64,000 nt of DNA from the NCBI GenBank assembly GCA_964473525.1, contig CAYYPK010000026.1, positions 25,819 through 89,818 of the forward strand. The letters run 5' to 3'. The translations under genes were made by a program, and so were the position numbers. Positions 34,528-44,106 of this stretch are shown piece by piece. The notes under the pieces are model-generated. The model saw only the letters and a list, made by a program, of their open reading frames with translations, was not told the DNA's origin and searched no databases. Position 1 is the stretch's first letter. Every line of letters starts with the position of its first letter. This DNA comes from GCA-2687025 sp964473525 (GTDB lineage: Bacteria > Poribacteria > WGA-4E > GCA-2687025).

Positions 34528-36834
34528 ATGACGCGCCGACGCCAGGCTGTCGTAGCCGCCCTGGCGTGCCTGGCGGCACTGTGGCTGCCCGCCTCGCAAG
34601 CTTGGGCGCAACTCACCGACCCCCTCGGCAACGAGTTGCCGTTTGGCGGCGGAACCCTCCTGTATTCGTGGGACGCGCTGTACGACTATCTCGGTGGCGA
34701 GTCTGGCGTGCGCCGCGAGAAGCAGTTCCGTGAGAAGACGGAAGGTCTCAACCACTACACGTTCGACATCCGGCGTCCAAACATCCGCCACCAGCTGACC
34801 ATCGGTAACTTCGCGTCCAAGTTTTCGTCGTTCGGGCTGAACAAGGAGCTGTTCGATGCGATGCGGTGGACGATCACCGTGCCGCGCGCGCGCGGTTCCG
34901 CCAGTGGGCTGCTTGCGCGTCTCACCAGCAACACGTTCGACGCGAACGGGAATCCCATCGAGGGGCAGGACATCCGCAGCACGGGCGACTGGTTCCTCGC
35001 GGGCTTCCGCGCCGAAGCGAACCTGGGGGCGTGGTACATGGACATCGGTGACCGCGAGATCGCCATCCCTCTGCCGCAACTGGGCATCTCGGTCGCGAAC
35101 AGGTTCTTCACCAATTACGACTTGGCTCGCACCAGCAATCCCCTGCGTGGCGTCACGATCGCAGCGCCACCGACGGAGCTCCTTCTGCGCTTCCGCGACG
35201 ACTCTCCCGAGGACGGTCACGGCGCGCGTGTGTACCGCGTTAGGGTCATCATCGACGGCGAGCCGCGCTTCGACTTCGCGGCCGGGTCCGAACCGGCGGG
35301 GATACTCGATCTCCCAACCGCGAGTCGGGTTTCACTGGACCGGGACGCGCGCGTGGCCGACGGCGAGGCGTCGTTCACGTACCGGTTCCCGCTGTTCGAC
35401 GCGCAGGACATCCAGGCGGTGGAGTTCGTCGTCGAACTCTCGGGCGACTATCTCGTGGAGCTGTCCCCCGACGGCGTTGGCTTCACACGCCGACTGCAGG
35501 CGCGTGGGAACGTCCGCGACGACTCCAACCGCAGCGTTGAGCGATTCTCCTACGGCGAGCTCACCGACGAGACGACCTTCGGCTTCGACGTGCAGACCAC
35601 CGTGTCCGGGTTCGCCGTCGAAGCCGAGAGGACGTGGTACACCCGCACCGTGCAGTACCCGATATACCAGGCGGATCGGGAGCAGGACACCGTCGGCGCG
35701 TGGTTTGTCGACGTGAACCGGCGCTTCGGTCGTCTCTTCTGGCGCGGCGAGTACACGCACCTTGACCCGCTGTATTCGGCGACGAATTTCGTGGACGACA
35801 ACGACAACGACGACCCGTATCTTGACGCGCGCGAGCCGTCCGTGCCGTTCGCTGGCAGCGACAAGGACGATCGGGACCGCGACGGTATCAAGGATTGGGA
35901 CGACGACTTCCTCCTCTTCTCCGCCGACCCGCCGCGATTCGTGCTCGGTCTCAACCGGGAGTCCATCGACTTCAACAACAACGGCGTGCCGGACAACCTC
36001 GAGGACGACGCCGACCCCAACTACCGACTCGACTACGACGAGGGTACTAGCGGATTCCACACGTACGCGATCTTCGACGTGCCCGCCGCGCGGGGTCTGT
36101 CGCTCATCCCCGGGTACTACGAGAAGAACGCGCTGACGACCGGGCACAACGCGCAGGGGCAGTACACCATCGTGACGTACGACCCCACGCGCATCCCAGC
36201 CTTCGGCCGCGCCAGGGCGCGATACACACTGCGCCGCGCGCACGACTCCATCCCCGACGACATCGTCCGCGGTGGGCGGCTCATTGAGGACGATCTCCGC
36301 CTGGCGGACTACCTGGGCAACATCTTCACCGTCATCGTGGACTACGACCAGGTGCCCGGCCTGACGATCACGACGAAGTTCAAGTACGAGTACAACAACC
36401 TCTTCAACCTGCGGCGGAAGCTCGTCGACGCGCAGTTGATCCACCAGGTGCGTTACCGGTACGACGTGCGCGACGACCTGACGATCTCGCCAGCGTTCCG
36501 TAGTGACCGCGTTATAGCCTTCGGGTCGCCATTCCGCGCGAGCGACGAGGAGAACTCGATACGCAACGCCTTCCTCGTCACCGTGCGGCACAAGGTGGCC
36601 GAGGAACTGCAGATGAGCGCGGGAGCGCAGTTCCTGACATGGCGCGACTTCCGCGAGCCGCGCAACGACTTCAATCGGCGGGTCGGCTTCCTCGAGCTGG
36701 TCCTACAGGGTCAGGCAGCCGGGCAGCCGCTGGGTCTCATCGCGACGATGGACTTCGTGTCGCAGTCGTTCCTTCAGCCGGTCGGCGGCGATCTGCGCTC
36801 GACGAACATCACGGCTCGGCTGTTCATACGCTAG
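34528..36834 (+). CDS. Outer-membrane barrel protein with TSP3-like calcium motifs
   Basis: This 768-residue protein has a signal peptide of about 28 residues ending SQAWAQ. It is beta-rich throughout. Around residues 420-500 are Asp-rich calcium-type motifs: DDNDNDDPYLD, DKDDRDRDGIKDWDDDF and DFNNNGVPDNLEDDADPNY, similar to thrombospondin type 3 or dockerin-like loops. The last 200 residues alternate strands ending in RLFIR, like a barrel. The start at 34528 (MTRRRQAVV) follows the upstream stop by one base; ATG 34501 is the alternative. It belongs to the same tight plus-strand set as copA and the giant repeat protein. Confidence 0.7.
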   Translation: MTRRRQAVVAALACLAALWLPASQAWAQLTDPLGNELPFGGGTLLYSWDALYDYLGGESGVRREKQFREKTEGLNHYTFDIRRPNIRHQLTIGNFASKFSSFGLNKELFDAMRWTITVPRARGSASGLLARLTSNTFDANGNPIEGQDIRSTGDWFLAGFRAEANLGAWYMDIGDREIAIPLPQLGISVANRFFTNYDLARTSNPLRGVTIAAPPTELLLRFRDDSPEDGHGARVYRVRVIIDGEPRFDFAAGSEPAGILDLPTASRVSLDRDARVADGEASFTYRFPLFDAQDIQAVEFVVELSGDYLVELSPDGVGFTRRLQARGNVRDDSNRSVERFSYGELTDETTFGFDVQTTVSGFAVEAERTWYTRTVQYPIYQADREQDTVGAWFVDVNRRFGRLFWRGEYTHLDPLYSATNFVDDNDNDDPYLDAREPSVPFAGSDKDDRDRDGIKDWDDDFLLFSADPPRFVLGLNRESIDFNNNGVPDNLEDDADPNYRLDYDEGTSGFHTYAIFDVPAARGLSLIPGYYEKNALTTGHNAQGQYTIVTYDPTRIPAFGRARARYTLRRAHDSIPDDIVRGGRLIEDDLRLADYLGNIFTVIVDYDQVPGLTITTKFKYEYNNLFNLRRKLVDAQLIHQVRYRYDVRDDLTISPAFRSDRVIAFGSPFRASDEENSIRNAFLVTVRHKVAEELQMSAGAQFLTWRDFREPRNDFNRRVGFLELVLQGQAAGQPLGLIATMDFVSQSFLQPVGGDLRSTNITARLFIR

Positions 36835-36842
36835 GACGCACG

Positions 36843-39800
36843 ATGGACGCACGGTTGCTGGTCACGCTCACGGGCTTGGGTCTGCTGGGGTTCCTGTTCT
36901 ACCCACGCGCGGACCCGCCTCCCACTCCCGGCGCGGCCGAGTACGTCACGACCGCGCGCGAGGCGGAGGGAGAACCGGTTCGGTTGGCGGGAGTCCAGAG
37001 GCCGAACCCACCCGTGCACACGTACGACCTGGGCTTCGTGTACCGCGTCGACCGGATGGAGCTCCTGTTCGCGAACGCGTCCGAGAACGGCCCGAAGCTG
37101 TACGAGGTTCTCGCGAGCGCGGAGCGCGAGGGGCCGTACCGTCGCATCTTCACGTTTCACGGGTCGTCCCGCGCCTACCCATACACGGTTCAGCGATTCC
37201 CCGACAGCCACGAGGCGCGGTGGGTGCAACTGGTTGTCGGAGACTGGTTCAGCGGGAAACCTGGCGTCGAATCGCTCCGAGCCGGCCCCGTGTACCGACG
37301 CGACTGGAACCCCGTCCAGTCCGTGTCGACATCCCATAACGGGAGGGACGCGGGGCTGCTGGTCGACGGCTTACGCGACGATCGCTCGCGGTGGGCAGGG
37401 GCTCGCGTCGAGGAGACCGTCAAGGAGGAGGACGGGGCGGAAACGACGGAGCGCGCCTTCCTGTCTCCGGGTGGTGACGTGACGATCACCGCCGATCTTG
37501 GCGCGGTGCGAACCGTGTACGGGACGCGCGTCACCCCGGACGGGGAAGGAAACGGGCCGCGCCGCTACGCGCTAGCCCTGAGTGACGACGGCATCTCGTT
37601 CGTCGAGGCGTTCGCGCGCGACCTGCCCGATGACGGGGTGTCGCACGCGGTCAGCCTGCCTGCCCCAGAGCGCGCGCGGTACGTGCGGTGGGTCATCGTT
37701 GAAGGCGACTGGTACGGCGATTACCCGGCGTTGCGCGAGCTCGAGGTCTTCACCGACGAGTACCGTCTGCCGCCGTCGGCTAGCGAAGCCATGCAGGACT
37801 ACACGCCGATCCTCGTGCGCGAGGACAACTGCGGCGTCGACAACCGACGCGCGCCCAACCTGACGCAGGGGTTCGCGTTCGACCGAGGCGAGGGCGACGC
37901 GCCGGAGAGGTACATGTGGCGCCCCGGAGCGGACATCGAGGGTGAGGCCACGGAGCGCCAGCGCTCGTTCGCGTACCACTACGACACCCTACGGCTTTCA
38001 TACACTGGACTGCGGCCGGACAGGCTCTACTGGCTCCAGACACTCTACCTACAAGACACCACGGCGTCGCGCCGTCAGAACCTCGTCGTGGACGGGTACC
38101 TGATGCATGGCGACGACGTCGCCGCGCCCATCTCCGCGTCCGCCCCGTACACCCACGCCGTGCCGGCTGACGCCCTCGCCGACGGCGCGCTAGACATCGC
38201 GATCAACCGCCTGGCGGGGCCGAATGCGGTGCTGTCGGCGGCGTGGCTGTATGAAGCGCGGCCCGGCTCCGGCGGCGCCTCGCGGGCCGATGACGCGCCC
38301 GCCGCGAAGGTAACGCGCGCGGTCGAGCCTAAGGTGATCGACGGGTCGCTTGAGGAGTGGGACAAGCTCTACCCGCTCACGCCCGCTGGTGGCGCGCCCG
38401 TTCGCACGTATGTCGAGTGGGACGCCGACAGCCTGTACGTCGCGGTCGTGACGCCGGCCGATGAGATGCCGGCCAGCGCCACGGTGAGGGATACGGTCGA
38501 CCTATTCATCGACTCGACGAACGCCCGCTCCCCGTCACTGTACCGCGAAGGTGACCTGCATCTGCGTGTGTACCGGTACGGCAGCGGCCGCGAGGAGGCG
38601 CGGTACATCACGCACTACTCCGAGGACGCGGCCGCGGACGTGAACCCGCCGCCGGTAGAGATGGCAGCGTCGAGGTCCGCGGGCGAATACGTCCTCGAGG
38701 CGCGCCTTCCGCGCGAGGGCATGCTGGACGCGTGGCGCCCAACCGAAGGTGGCCGGTTCGGCATGAACGTCATCGTGTCGCTCCGGCCCAACCGTCGCTG
38801 GTGGCTGGCCACGGAACGGAGGGATGACCCGCCGATCCGGTGGCGTGAGGCGCGTATGATCGGCTCCGTGCGAGCCGACGCGTGGTTGGGGGCCATCAGA
38901 GCCGCCGACCCCCTCGTGTACGCCGGCAGCGACCTGCTCGTCATCGTGCGAGATCCCGACGCGAACAGCGACCCCGAAGCGGTCGATGAGGTAACGGCCC
39001 GTCTCGAGGGATCTGCCCTCGGCGACACCCAGGAGATCACGCTGCGGGAGGTGCGGGGCGGCCAACTCGCCGAGCGCGCTCCGGCCGAGGCTATGACGCC
39101 CGACGGGGAGTACTTCGCGGCACTCGCCCCAACACGGCATATCGACCGTACGGACATCCGACGGGGCATCGCGCTGACCGGTGGTGAGTCGGTGACACTC
39201 ACCTATGTAGACCGATTCGCCCACCCGAACGGCGCCGAGGACACGATCTCGGCCTCCGCAACCGTCGCCACCGGCGCGGACGGCTCCATCGCGCTGTCGG
39301 GGCCTGACGGTCAGCCGCTCGTGACGTTCCGCGCTGGCGAGGAGATCGCGGTCGTGGTGTCCGACGGAGACCTGGCGGCCGCGCCTGCGACTGAGCAGGA
39401 GCGGACCACGGACGAAGCGGCCGAGGACGCGGAAGGCCCGGCGGACGAAGCTGGCGGAGACGCGGCCGGCTACGCGGCCTCACAAGTCACGGTAGTGGCG
39501 CGAGTCGCGCGACCCGACGACGGCGAGATGGGTGATATCGAGACACTGGTTCTATCGCCCTCTGCCGAGGGCGGGGCCACGGGCGTCGTCGCAACCGCAT
39601 ACGCGGAGGCCGCGGAGCCTGAGGACGGCGTTCTCCAGTTGCGGGGGATGGACCGGGTCGGAGTCACGTACGTCGATCGAGTGCGCGAGGACGGCGCCAC
39701 GAACACGGAGCTCACCGCGACCGCACGCGCCGCGATCGGCGCGACGGCGGCGTTGACGATACGGGGCGCGGGCGGCGCCGCTGCCGGCGCCCAGCCTGGA

Positions 39801-42569
39801 CCAGCGCCCGTGACAGCGGGTTCGCCCCTGATCGTCGTCGTCGAGGACGGCGACATGAACCGCGACCAGGGCGCGATAGAGACAGTGGACGTACTCCTCA
39901 CCGCCGACGCGCAGCGCGACTCGGTCAGCGTCAAGCTGCGGGAGAGCGACATCGACACCGGCGTGTTCCGCGCCATGGCGCCGACGGCGTACTCCGCGGC
40001 GGCGGACCTGGCGAACGACGTCCTGGAGCTGACGGGGTCGGAGCTCGTGACCGCGACCTACGTCGACGAGCTACAGGGCTCGGGGAGGCCAGGCGTCCGC
40101 GTGACCGCGGACGCCATCACGCTTACCGGTGGCGACGCGACGCTCGCCATCGTCCGCGGCGACTACGTGCAGGTAGCGCCTCGCCTGAACGCCGGAGCCA
40201 CCGTGTACCTGCGGCTCGTCGAGCCGGACGCCGATGCGTCTGCCATCACGGTCCAGGTGACAAGCCGCGCGACCGGCGATGCCGAGACCGTGCCGCTCGT
40301 GGCGTCGGCCGCGGGCGCGTGGCAGTACATCGGCTCGGCGCCCACGCGGTTCGCAGGCACGGGCTCCGCAGGCGATGGAGTGCTGTCGGTGCTTGGAGAC
40401 GACACGGTGCGCGCGACGTACGTGGACGAGTTGCGCGCGTCTGGCGCGCCCAACACGAGCGTGACCGCCGACGCCCGCATCAACACGGGCATGGACGGCT
40501 CGCTGCTGCTCCCTCCAGGCGCGGAGATCCCGCTCCGCGCGGGCTCGCCGCTGCACGTCGAAGTGCGGGACGCGGACCTGAACGCGCGGAGCGCCGTCCT
40601 CGAGCAGACCACCGTCACCGCGCGTGTCGAGCCCGGCGGCGATACCCTCGGCATCCTCCTACGCGAGACCGGAGGCGACACGGGCGTGTTCGTGGGGGCG
40701 GCGCCGACCGCGTACGGCGCGGTCGGCGCGGCTGACGATACCCTACAGATCACCGGACACAGCGCGCTGACGGTCGAGTACCTGGACGCGATACGCTCGG
40801 ACGGCGAGACCGGCGCGCCCCTGGCGGCGACCCGCTACGTCGAGAGGGGCGCCAGTGGGATCCTGGCGCTGCTGTCGCTCGACGGACGACGTCCGGTGAC
40901 GCGGCTGACGCCAGGGGACATGGTGCTGGCGCGTGTCACCGACAGCGACCTCAACGCCGACCCAGACTTCGACGAGTCAACGCAGATACGGGTCGACGGC
41001 TCCCTGCTGGGCGACACGGTGCTGCTGCCGTTGCGGGAGACGGGCGTCAACACCAGCGTGTTCGAGGTACGCGTGGCCACCGAGCGTGTCATCGACGGCG
41101 CCGCGCACGACCCCCGCGATCTTCTGCTCCAGGTGGCGGATCGCGAGCTCGTCACCGCGACATACATTGATGAACTCACGGACGCGGGCGAGCCGAGACG
41201 CGCCGTACGGAGCTCCGCCGTGGCGTCGGTCACCAGCGCGCCTACCGTCCTCCTACAGGGAGCCGACGAGGCCGAAATCGGCGAATTCGTGGCGGGCACG
41301 CCCCTCTACGTGTCTCTCGACGAGCCGCTGCTCGCAGCGGACACCTCCGAGGTGGGGCCATCTGTCGTGATAGAGAGCCTCACGACCGGAGACGCCGTCA
41401 CCGTCGCGACGGCAGCCGTGCCTGGCTTGCATGGGCGCTACGAAGCGCGCGTCGCCACGAGGTACGGGGTGACGCCTGTCGCGGATGACGTGCTCGAGGT
41501 GCAAGGCGGCGACGAAACCCGTGTACGGTACCGATCCCCTGGCCGAGCCGTAGATGTGTTCGACAGCGCGGCCGTCGCCAGCGGAACCCGAGGCGCGCTG
41601 ACAGTGACATACGCGGACGGCCGCCCACTATCGACGTTCACCCCCGGCGACAGCTTGCACGTCCGCCTCGACGATTCAGACCGGAATCTGTCGCCCCTCG
41701 CGGTCGACGAGGCGCGAGCCCGCGTTACCGCCCAGGGCGGCGAACGGCGTGATGTGCGTCTCGTCGAGACCGGCCCTGCAACCGGCGTCTTCCGGGGCGT
41801 CGTCCTCACAGCCGCGACCGCCGACATGGACCCCGGCGCCAGCGACGATCTGCCACTACGCGGCGGCGAGGCGGTGGTTGTCAGCTACCTCGATCCGCTC
41901 GTGGCGACGGGCGAATCAGACGTTGACGTAACGGCTTCGTGCCGCGCGCGCCGCATCGGCGCAGCTCCCTTCACCGCGGAGCAGATCGTCATCGACGGCA
42001 TCCCGGACAGGTGGCCCCTGGAGGACGCCATGGCGCCGCCGGAGGGAGGGGCGCTCGTGTGGGCCCAGTGGGGACGCGACGCGCTCTACGTGTTCGCCCA
42101 GGTCAGCGACGATGATGTTGCCGTTGCCGACGTGACGCGCTGGCACGAGGGTTCCGACGCGCTGGAACTCCACTTCGACTTGGACATGGACCGGCAGCGC
42201 AACCCGGCGCATCTAGACGGGGCCGCAGAGCCGACGGAGTACGTGTTCTGGCTCTGCCCGACCGGCGGCGGGATCACGGGCGATGAGCCGTACGTGGGCA
42301 GGGCGCAACCGGCTGTCATCCACAACTACAGCGCCGTGGAGATCGCCGTGCGCCGTGACGAGGCCAGCTACTCGTTGGAGGCGCGCATCCCTTTCCACAC
42401 CGCGCTGCCGGGCTTCGACCCGATCACCTCAGCGAGGCGCGACCGGGTGGGATTCAACTACCTGCTGTATCGCTCCACCGCGCCTCAGGTGTGGTGGGCG
42501 CCGCTATCGGCGCCCGGCGACGCTGCTAGTCAGGCCGGCATCCTCTACCTGGAGCGTGACGCGTTCTAG
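36843..42569 (+). CDS. Giant multidomain surface protein with eight tandem repeats
   Basis: The product has 1908 residues. An N-terminal hydrophobic anchor (about 4-22) is followed by two discoidin-like F5/8C domains (about 57-150 and 213-309), a third galactose-binding-like region (353-478) and a CBM9/DOMON-like domain (493-680, KVIDGSLEEWDKLYPL). Then come eight degenerate repeats of about 105-190 residues (689-1709) and a second CBM9-like domain (1710-1908, IVIDGIPDRWPLEDAM). It is probably exported and anchored at the cell surface, binding glycans. The start at 36843 begins at the anchor helix, eight bases after the previous stop. It is downstream of copA and two barrel proteins. Confidence 0.75.
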   Translation: MDARLLVTLTGLGLLGFLFYPRADPPPTPGAAEYVTTAREAEGEPVRLAGVQRPNPPVHTYDLGFVYRVDRMELLFANASENGPKLYEVLASAEREGPYRRIFTFHGSSRAYPYTVQRFPDSHEARWVQLVVGDWFSGKPGVESLRAGPVYRRDWNPVQSVSTSHNGRDAGLLVDGLRDDRSRWAGARVEETVKEEDGAETTERAFLSPGGDVTITADLGAVRTVYGTRVTPDGEGNGPRRYALALSDDGISFVEAFARDLPDDGVSHAVSLPAPERARYVRWVIVEGDWYGDYPALRELEVFTDEYRLPPSASEAMQDYTPILVREDNCGVDNRRAPNLTQGFAFDRGEGDAPERYMWRPGADIEGEATERQRSFAYHYDTLRLSYTGLRPDRLYWLQTLYLQDTTASRRQNLVVDGYLMHGDDVAAPISASAPYTHAVPADALADGALDIAINRLAGPNAVLSAAWLYEARPGSGGASRADDAPAAKVTRAVEPKVIDGSLEEWDKLYPLTPAGGAPVRTYVEWDADSLYVAVVTPADEMPASATVRDTVDLFIDSTNARSPSLYREGDLHLRVYRYGSGREEARYITHYSEDAAADVNPPPVEMAASRSAGEYVLEARLPREGMLDAWRPTEGGRFGMNVIVSLRPNRRWWLATERRDDPPIRWREARMIGSVRADAWLGAIRAADPLVYAGSDLLVIVRDPDANSDPEAVDEVTARLEGSALGDTQEITLREVRGGQLAERAPAEAMTPDGEYFAALAPTRHIDRTDIRRGIALTGGESVTLTYVDRFAHPNGAEDTISASATVATGADGSIALSGPDGQPLVTFRAGEEIAVVVSDGDLAAAPATEQERTTDEAAEDAEGPADEAGGDAAGYAASQVTVVARVARPDDGEMGDIETLVLSPSAEGGATGVVATAYAEAAEPEDGVLQLRGMDRVGVTYVDRVREDGATNTELTATARAAIGATAALTIRGAGGAAAGAQPGPAPVTAGSPLIVVVEDGDMNRDQGAIETVDVLLTADAQRDSVSVKLRESDIDTGVFRAMAPTAYSAAADLANDVLELTGSELVTATYVDELQGSGRPGVRVTADAITLTGGDATLAIVRGDYVQVAPRLNAGATVYLRLVEPDADASAITVQVTSRATGDAETVPLVASAAGAWQYIGSAPTRFAGTGSAGDGVLSVLGDDTVRATYVDELRASGAPNTSVTADARINTGMDGSLLLPPGAEIPLRAGSPLHVEVRDADLNARSAVLEQTTVTARVEPGGDTLGILLRETGGDTGVFVGAAPTAYGAVGAADDTLQITGHSALTVEYLDAIRSDGETGAPLAATRYVERGASGILALLSLDGRRPVTRLTPGDMVLARVTDSDLNADPDFDESTQIRVDGSLLGDTVLLPLRETGVNTSVFEVRVATERVIDGAAHDPRDLLLQVADRELVTATYIDELTDAGEPRRAVRSSAVASVTSAPTVLLQGADEAEIGEFVAGTPLYVSLDEPLLAADTSEVGPSVVIESLTTGDAVTVATAAVPGLHGRYEARVATRYGVTPVADDVLEVQGGDETRVRYRSPGRAVDVFDSAAVASGTRGALTVTYADGRPLSTFTPGDSLHVRLDDSDRNLSPLAVDEARARVTAQGGERRDVRLVETGPATGVFRGVVLTAATADMDPGASDDLPLRGGEAVVVSYLDPLVATGESDVDVTASCRARRIGAAPFTAEQIVIDGIPDRWPLEDAMAPPEGGALVWAQWGRDALYVFAQVSDDDVAVADVTRWHEGSDALELHFDLDMDRQRNPAHLDGAAEPTEYVFWLCPTGGGITGDEPYVGRAQPAVIHNYSAVEIAVRRDEASYSLEARIPFHTALPGFDPITSARRDRVGFNYLLYRSTAPQVWWAPLSAPGDAASQAGILYLERDAF
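38908..41970 (+). repeat. Eight protein-level tandem repeats in the giant protein
   Basis: Each unit opens with an AGxPLxVxVxDxDxN-type strand, continues with GDTxxxxLRETGxxTGVF, then xxPTxYxxxxxADDxLxxxGxxxxTATYVDEL and ends xxVTAxA. The units are Ig-like beta-sandwich modules. They have diverged strongly at the DNA level, so they are ancient rather than recently amplified. One unit (about 39.33-39.77 kb) carries a Glu/Ala-rich insertion. Confidence 0.7.
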
Positions 42570-42637
42570 CGCCTCACGACGGGCAGCAGCGCGTCGTGTT
42601 GACTCGCGCGGCGGGCGCGCAGTACTGATTAGCACCT

Positions 42638-43303
42638 ATGCGGAAGCTCCCATTCGTCCTCCTCATCGTCCTTGCGTGTGCGTGCGTGGGCGCCGGCCTG
42701 TGCACGCTGACTGGGTGCGCCTCCGACGCCGCTGACGACCTGCCTGGCGACATGTCGGACACACGGACGGCGGTCACCGCAATCCGCGGGCAGGTCGAGC
42801 CCCGCGTATCAGGCGTCGGGGTCATCGGCGTGCGCAACGGGGTGTCGTCGGCAATCGACACGACCAACGACGAAGGTGTCTACACACTCCACGACATTCC
42901 GGCTGGGGAATACAACCTCATCGCCTCTGGGCCGGGCTTCTTCACGGACACGTCCGTGCGCAACGTCATCGCGGAGAAGGGGCAGGAGACGGTGGCGCCG
43001 CTCATCACGATGCGGCAGTTGACCGCCGCGGCAATCCTGCGCGGGCAGGCGGTGTCCGACACGGCCGGGACGGCTCTGGCCGGCGTGCACGTGACGGTGG
43101 AGTGTCGCACTGGCGTGTGCTCGAACATCACCGCCGTGACCGACGCGGACGGCAGGTTCGAGGTCGGCATATGGCCGGAGCTAGGCGCGCGCGTCGTCTT
43201 CCAGATGGCGGGGTACGAGCCCGCGTTCATCAATGTCGACGCCGTGCCGTCTGGGCTGACTCACACGACGCCTCCCGCGCGGATGACGGAGCTGCGGCCA
43301 TGA
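42638..43303 (+). CDS. Lipoprotein with two carboxypeptidase-regulatory-like domains
   Basis: This 221-residue protein has a lipoprotein signal peptide with lipobox LTGC (Cys27), so it is lipid-anchored. Two beta-sandwich domains of the carboxypeptidase D regulatory/Cna-B-like type follow. The first (about 45-120) has TNDEGVYTLHDIPAGEYNLIASGPGF. The second (about 125-205) has AGVHVTVECRTGVCSNITAVTDADGRFEV, with a Cys-x-x-Gly-Val-Cys pair that may form a disulfide. The next gene starts in its stop codon and is a paralogue. It is probably a surface-exposed binding or scaffold protein. Confidence 0.75.
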   Translation: MRKLPFVLLIVLACACVGAGLCTLTGCASDAADDLPGDMSDTRTAVTAIRGQVEPRVSGVGVIGVRNGVSSAIDTTNDEGVYTLHDIPAGEYNLIASGPGFFTDTSVRNVIAEKGQETVAPLITMRQLTAAAILRGQAVSDTAGTALAGVHVTVECRTGVCSNITAVTDADGRFEVGIWPELGARVVFQMAGYEPAFINVDAVPSGLTHTTPPARMTELRP

Positions 43304-43950
43304 CGTGGGGCGCCAGGGCATGCTCTGCTGTCGCGGTCGGCCTCATGGCTGTCGCGTGCTGGGGTTGCGCGGGAGAGGCCGCGGACGACGGCGCGACGGA
43401 TGTCACCCCGACTGGCTCTATTGAGGGGTTCACGGCGCCGATTGACATCTCCGTGGGCGAGCTGATCGTCTTCTCGGGCGACCACGAGGTACACCGCACG
43501 GAGTTCCGCGACGGGCAGTTCCGCGTGGACGGTCTGCCCGCTGGCGTGTACCGCCTGGAGGTGCGGGTCTTCGCCTACCAGACGAACGACGCCGCTCGGA
43601 ACATCTCGCTGGACGCTGGCGAAGATCTCGACCTGGGGCGGTTTATCCTGATAGGCGACGGCGACCTGATGGCGGACATCCCACGGATACGGGGCTCGGT
43701 AAGAGACCGCGCCACCGGGGCTCCCCTGGCGAACGTCACGGTGGAAGTGACGTGTTCGGCGGGCGTGTGCAGCGTGCAGAAGGCCGTTACGGACGAGGAC
43801 GGCGTGTACGAGGCGCTCGCCCCCACGCTGCAAGAGGTGCAGGTGTCGTTCGCCTCCGACGGCCACGCCGCGCGGTTCCTGATCGTGCCCCCGATCTCCG
43901 CGGGTCAGAGCGTGACACTGAACACGCAACTCACCCCCAACGGGGGCTAG
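43300..43950 (+). CDS. Paralogous lipoprotein with regulatory-like beta domains
   Basis: The product has 216 residues. The lipoprotein signal ends VACWGC (Cys23). Two carboxypeptidase-regulatory-like domains follow. The first (FRDGQFRVDGLPAGVYRLEVR) and the second (LANVTVEVTCSAGVCSVQKA) keep the same paired-cysteine CxxGVC feature as the upstream lipoprotein. The start at 43300 overlaps the upstream stop by four bases (ATGA), so the two are made together and probably act together. Confidence 0.75.
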   Translation: MTWGARACSAVAVGLMAVACWGCAGEAADDGATDVTPTGSIEGFTAPIDISVGELIVFSGDHEVHRTEFRDGQFRVDGLPAGVYRLEVRVFAYQTNDAARNISLDAGEDLDLGRFILIGDGDLMADIPRIRGSVRDRATGAPLANVTVEVTCSAGVCSVQKAVTDEDGVYEALAPTLQEVQVSFASDGHAARFLIVPPISAGQSVTLNTQLTPNGG

Positions 43951-44026
43951 CTCACAGCACACCCGCGCGCGTCCTTGCCTCGCCCCGCTCGAACCGTCCA
44001 AGGCAGAGGCGCGGCCGCAACTCCCC

Positions 44027-44056
44027 TTGAAAAGCCAGAATTCACTGCCCTAGACT
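44027..44056 (+). promoter_or_regulatory. Candidate sigma70-type promoter of accD
   Basis: TTGAAA (44027-44032), an 18-base spacer and TAGACT (44051-44056) lie in the 156-base gap before accD. The boxes match 4 to 5 of 6 consensus bases. Transcription would start about 45 bases before the GTG start codon. Confidence 0.45.
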
Positions 44057-44106
44057 TGGAACGCCCTGACGCCCATCCGAGTCGGGACGGCTAACGTACC
44101 GCGCGA

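Noticed and set aside
38908..41970. Recent DNA-level tandem duplication in the giant gene
   Set aside because: The repeats are visible only at protein level and differ strongly in DNA, so no recent amplification or CRISPR-like array is supported.
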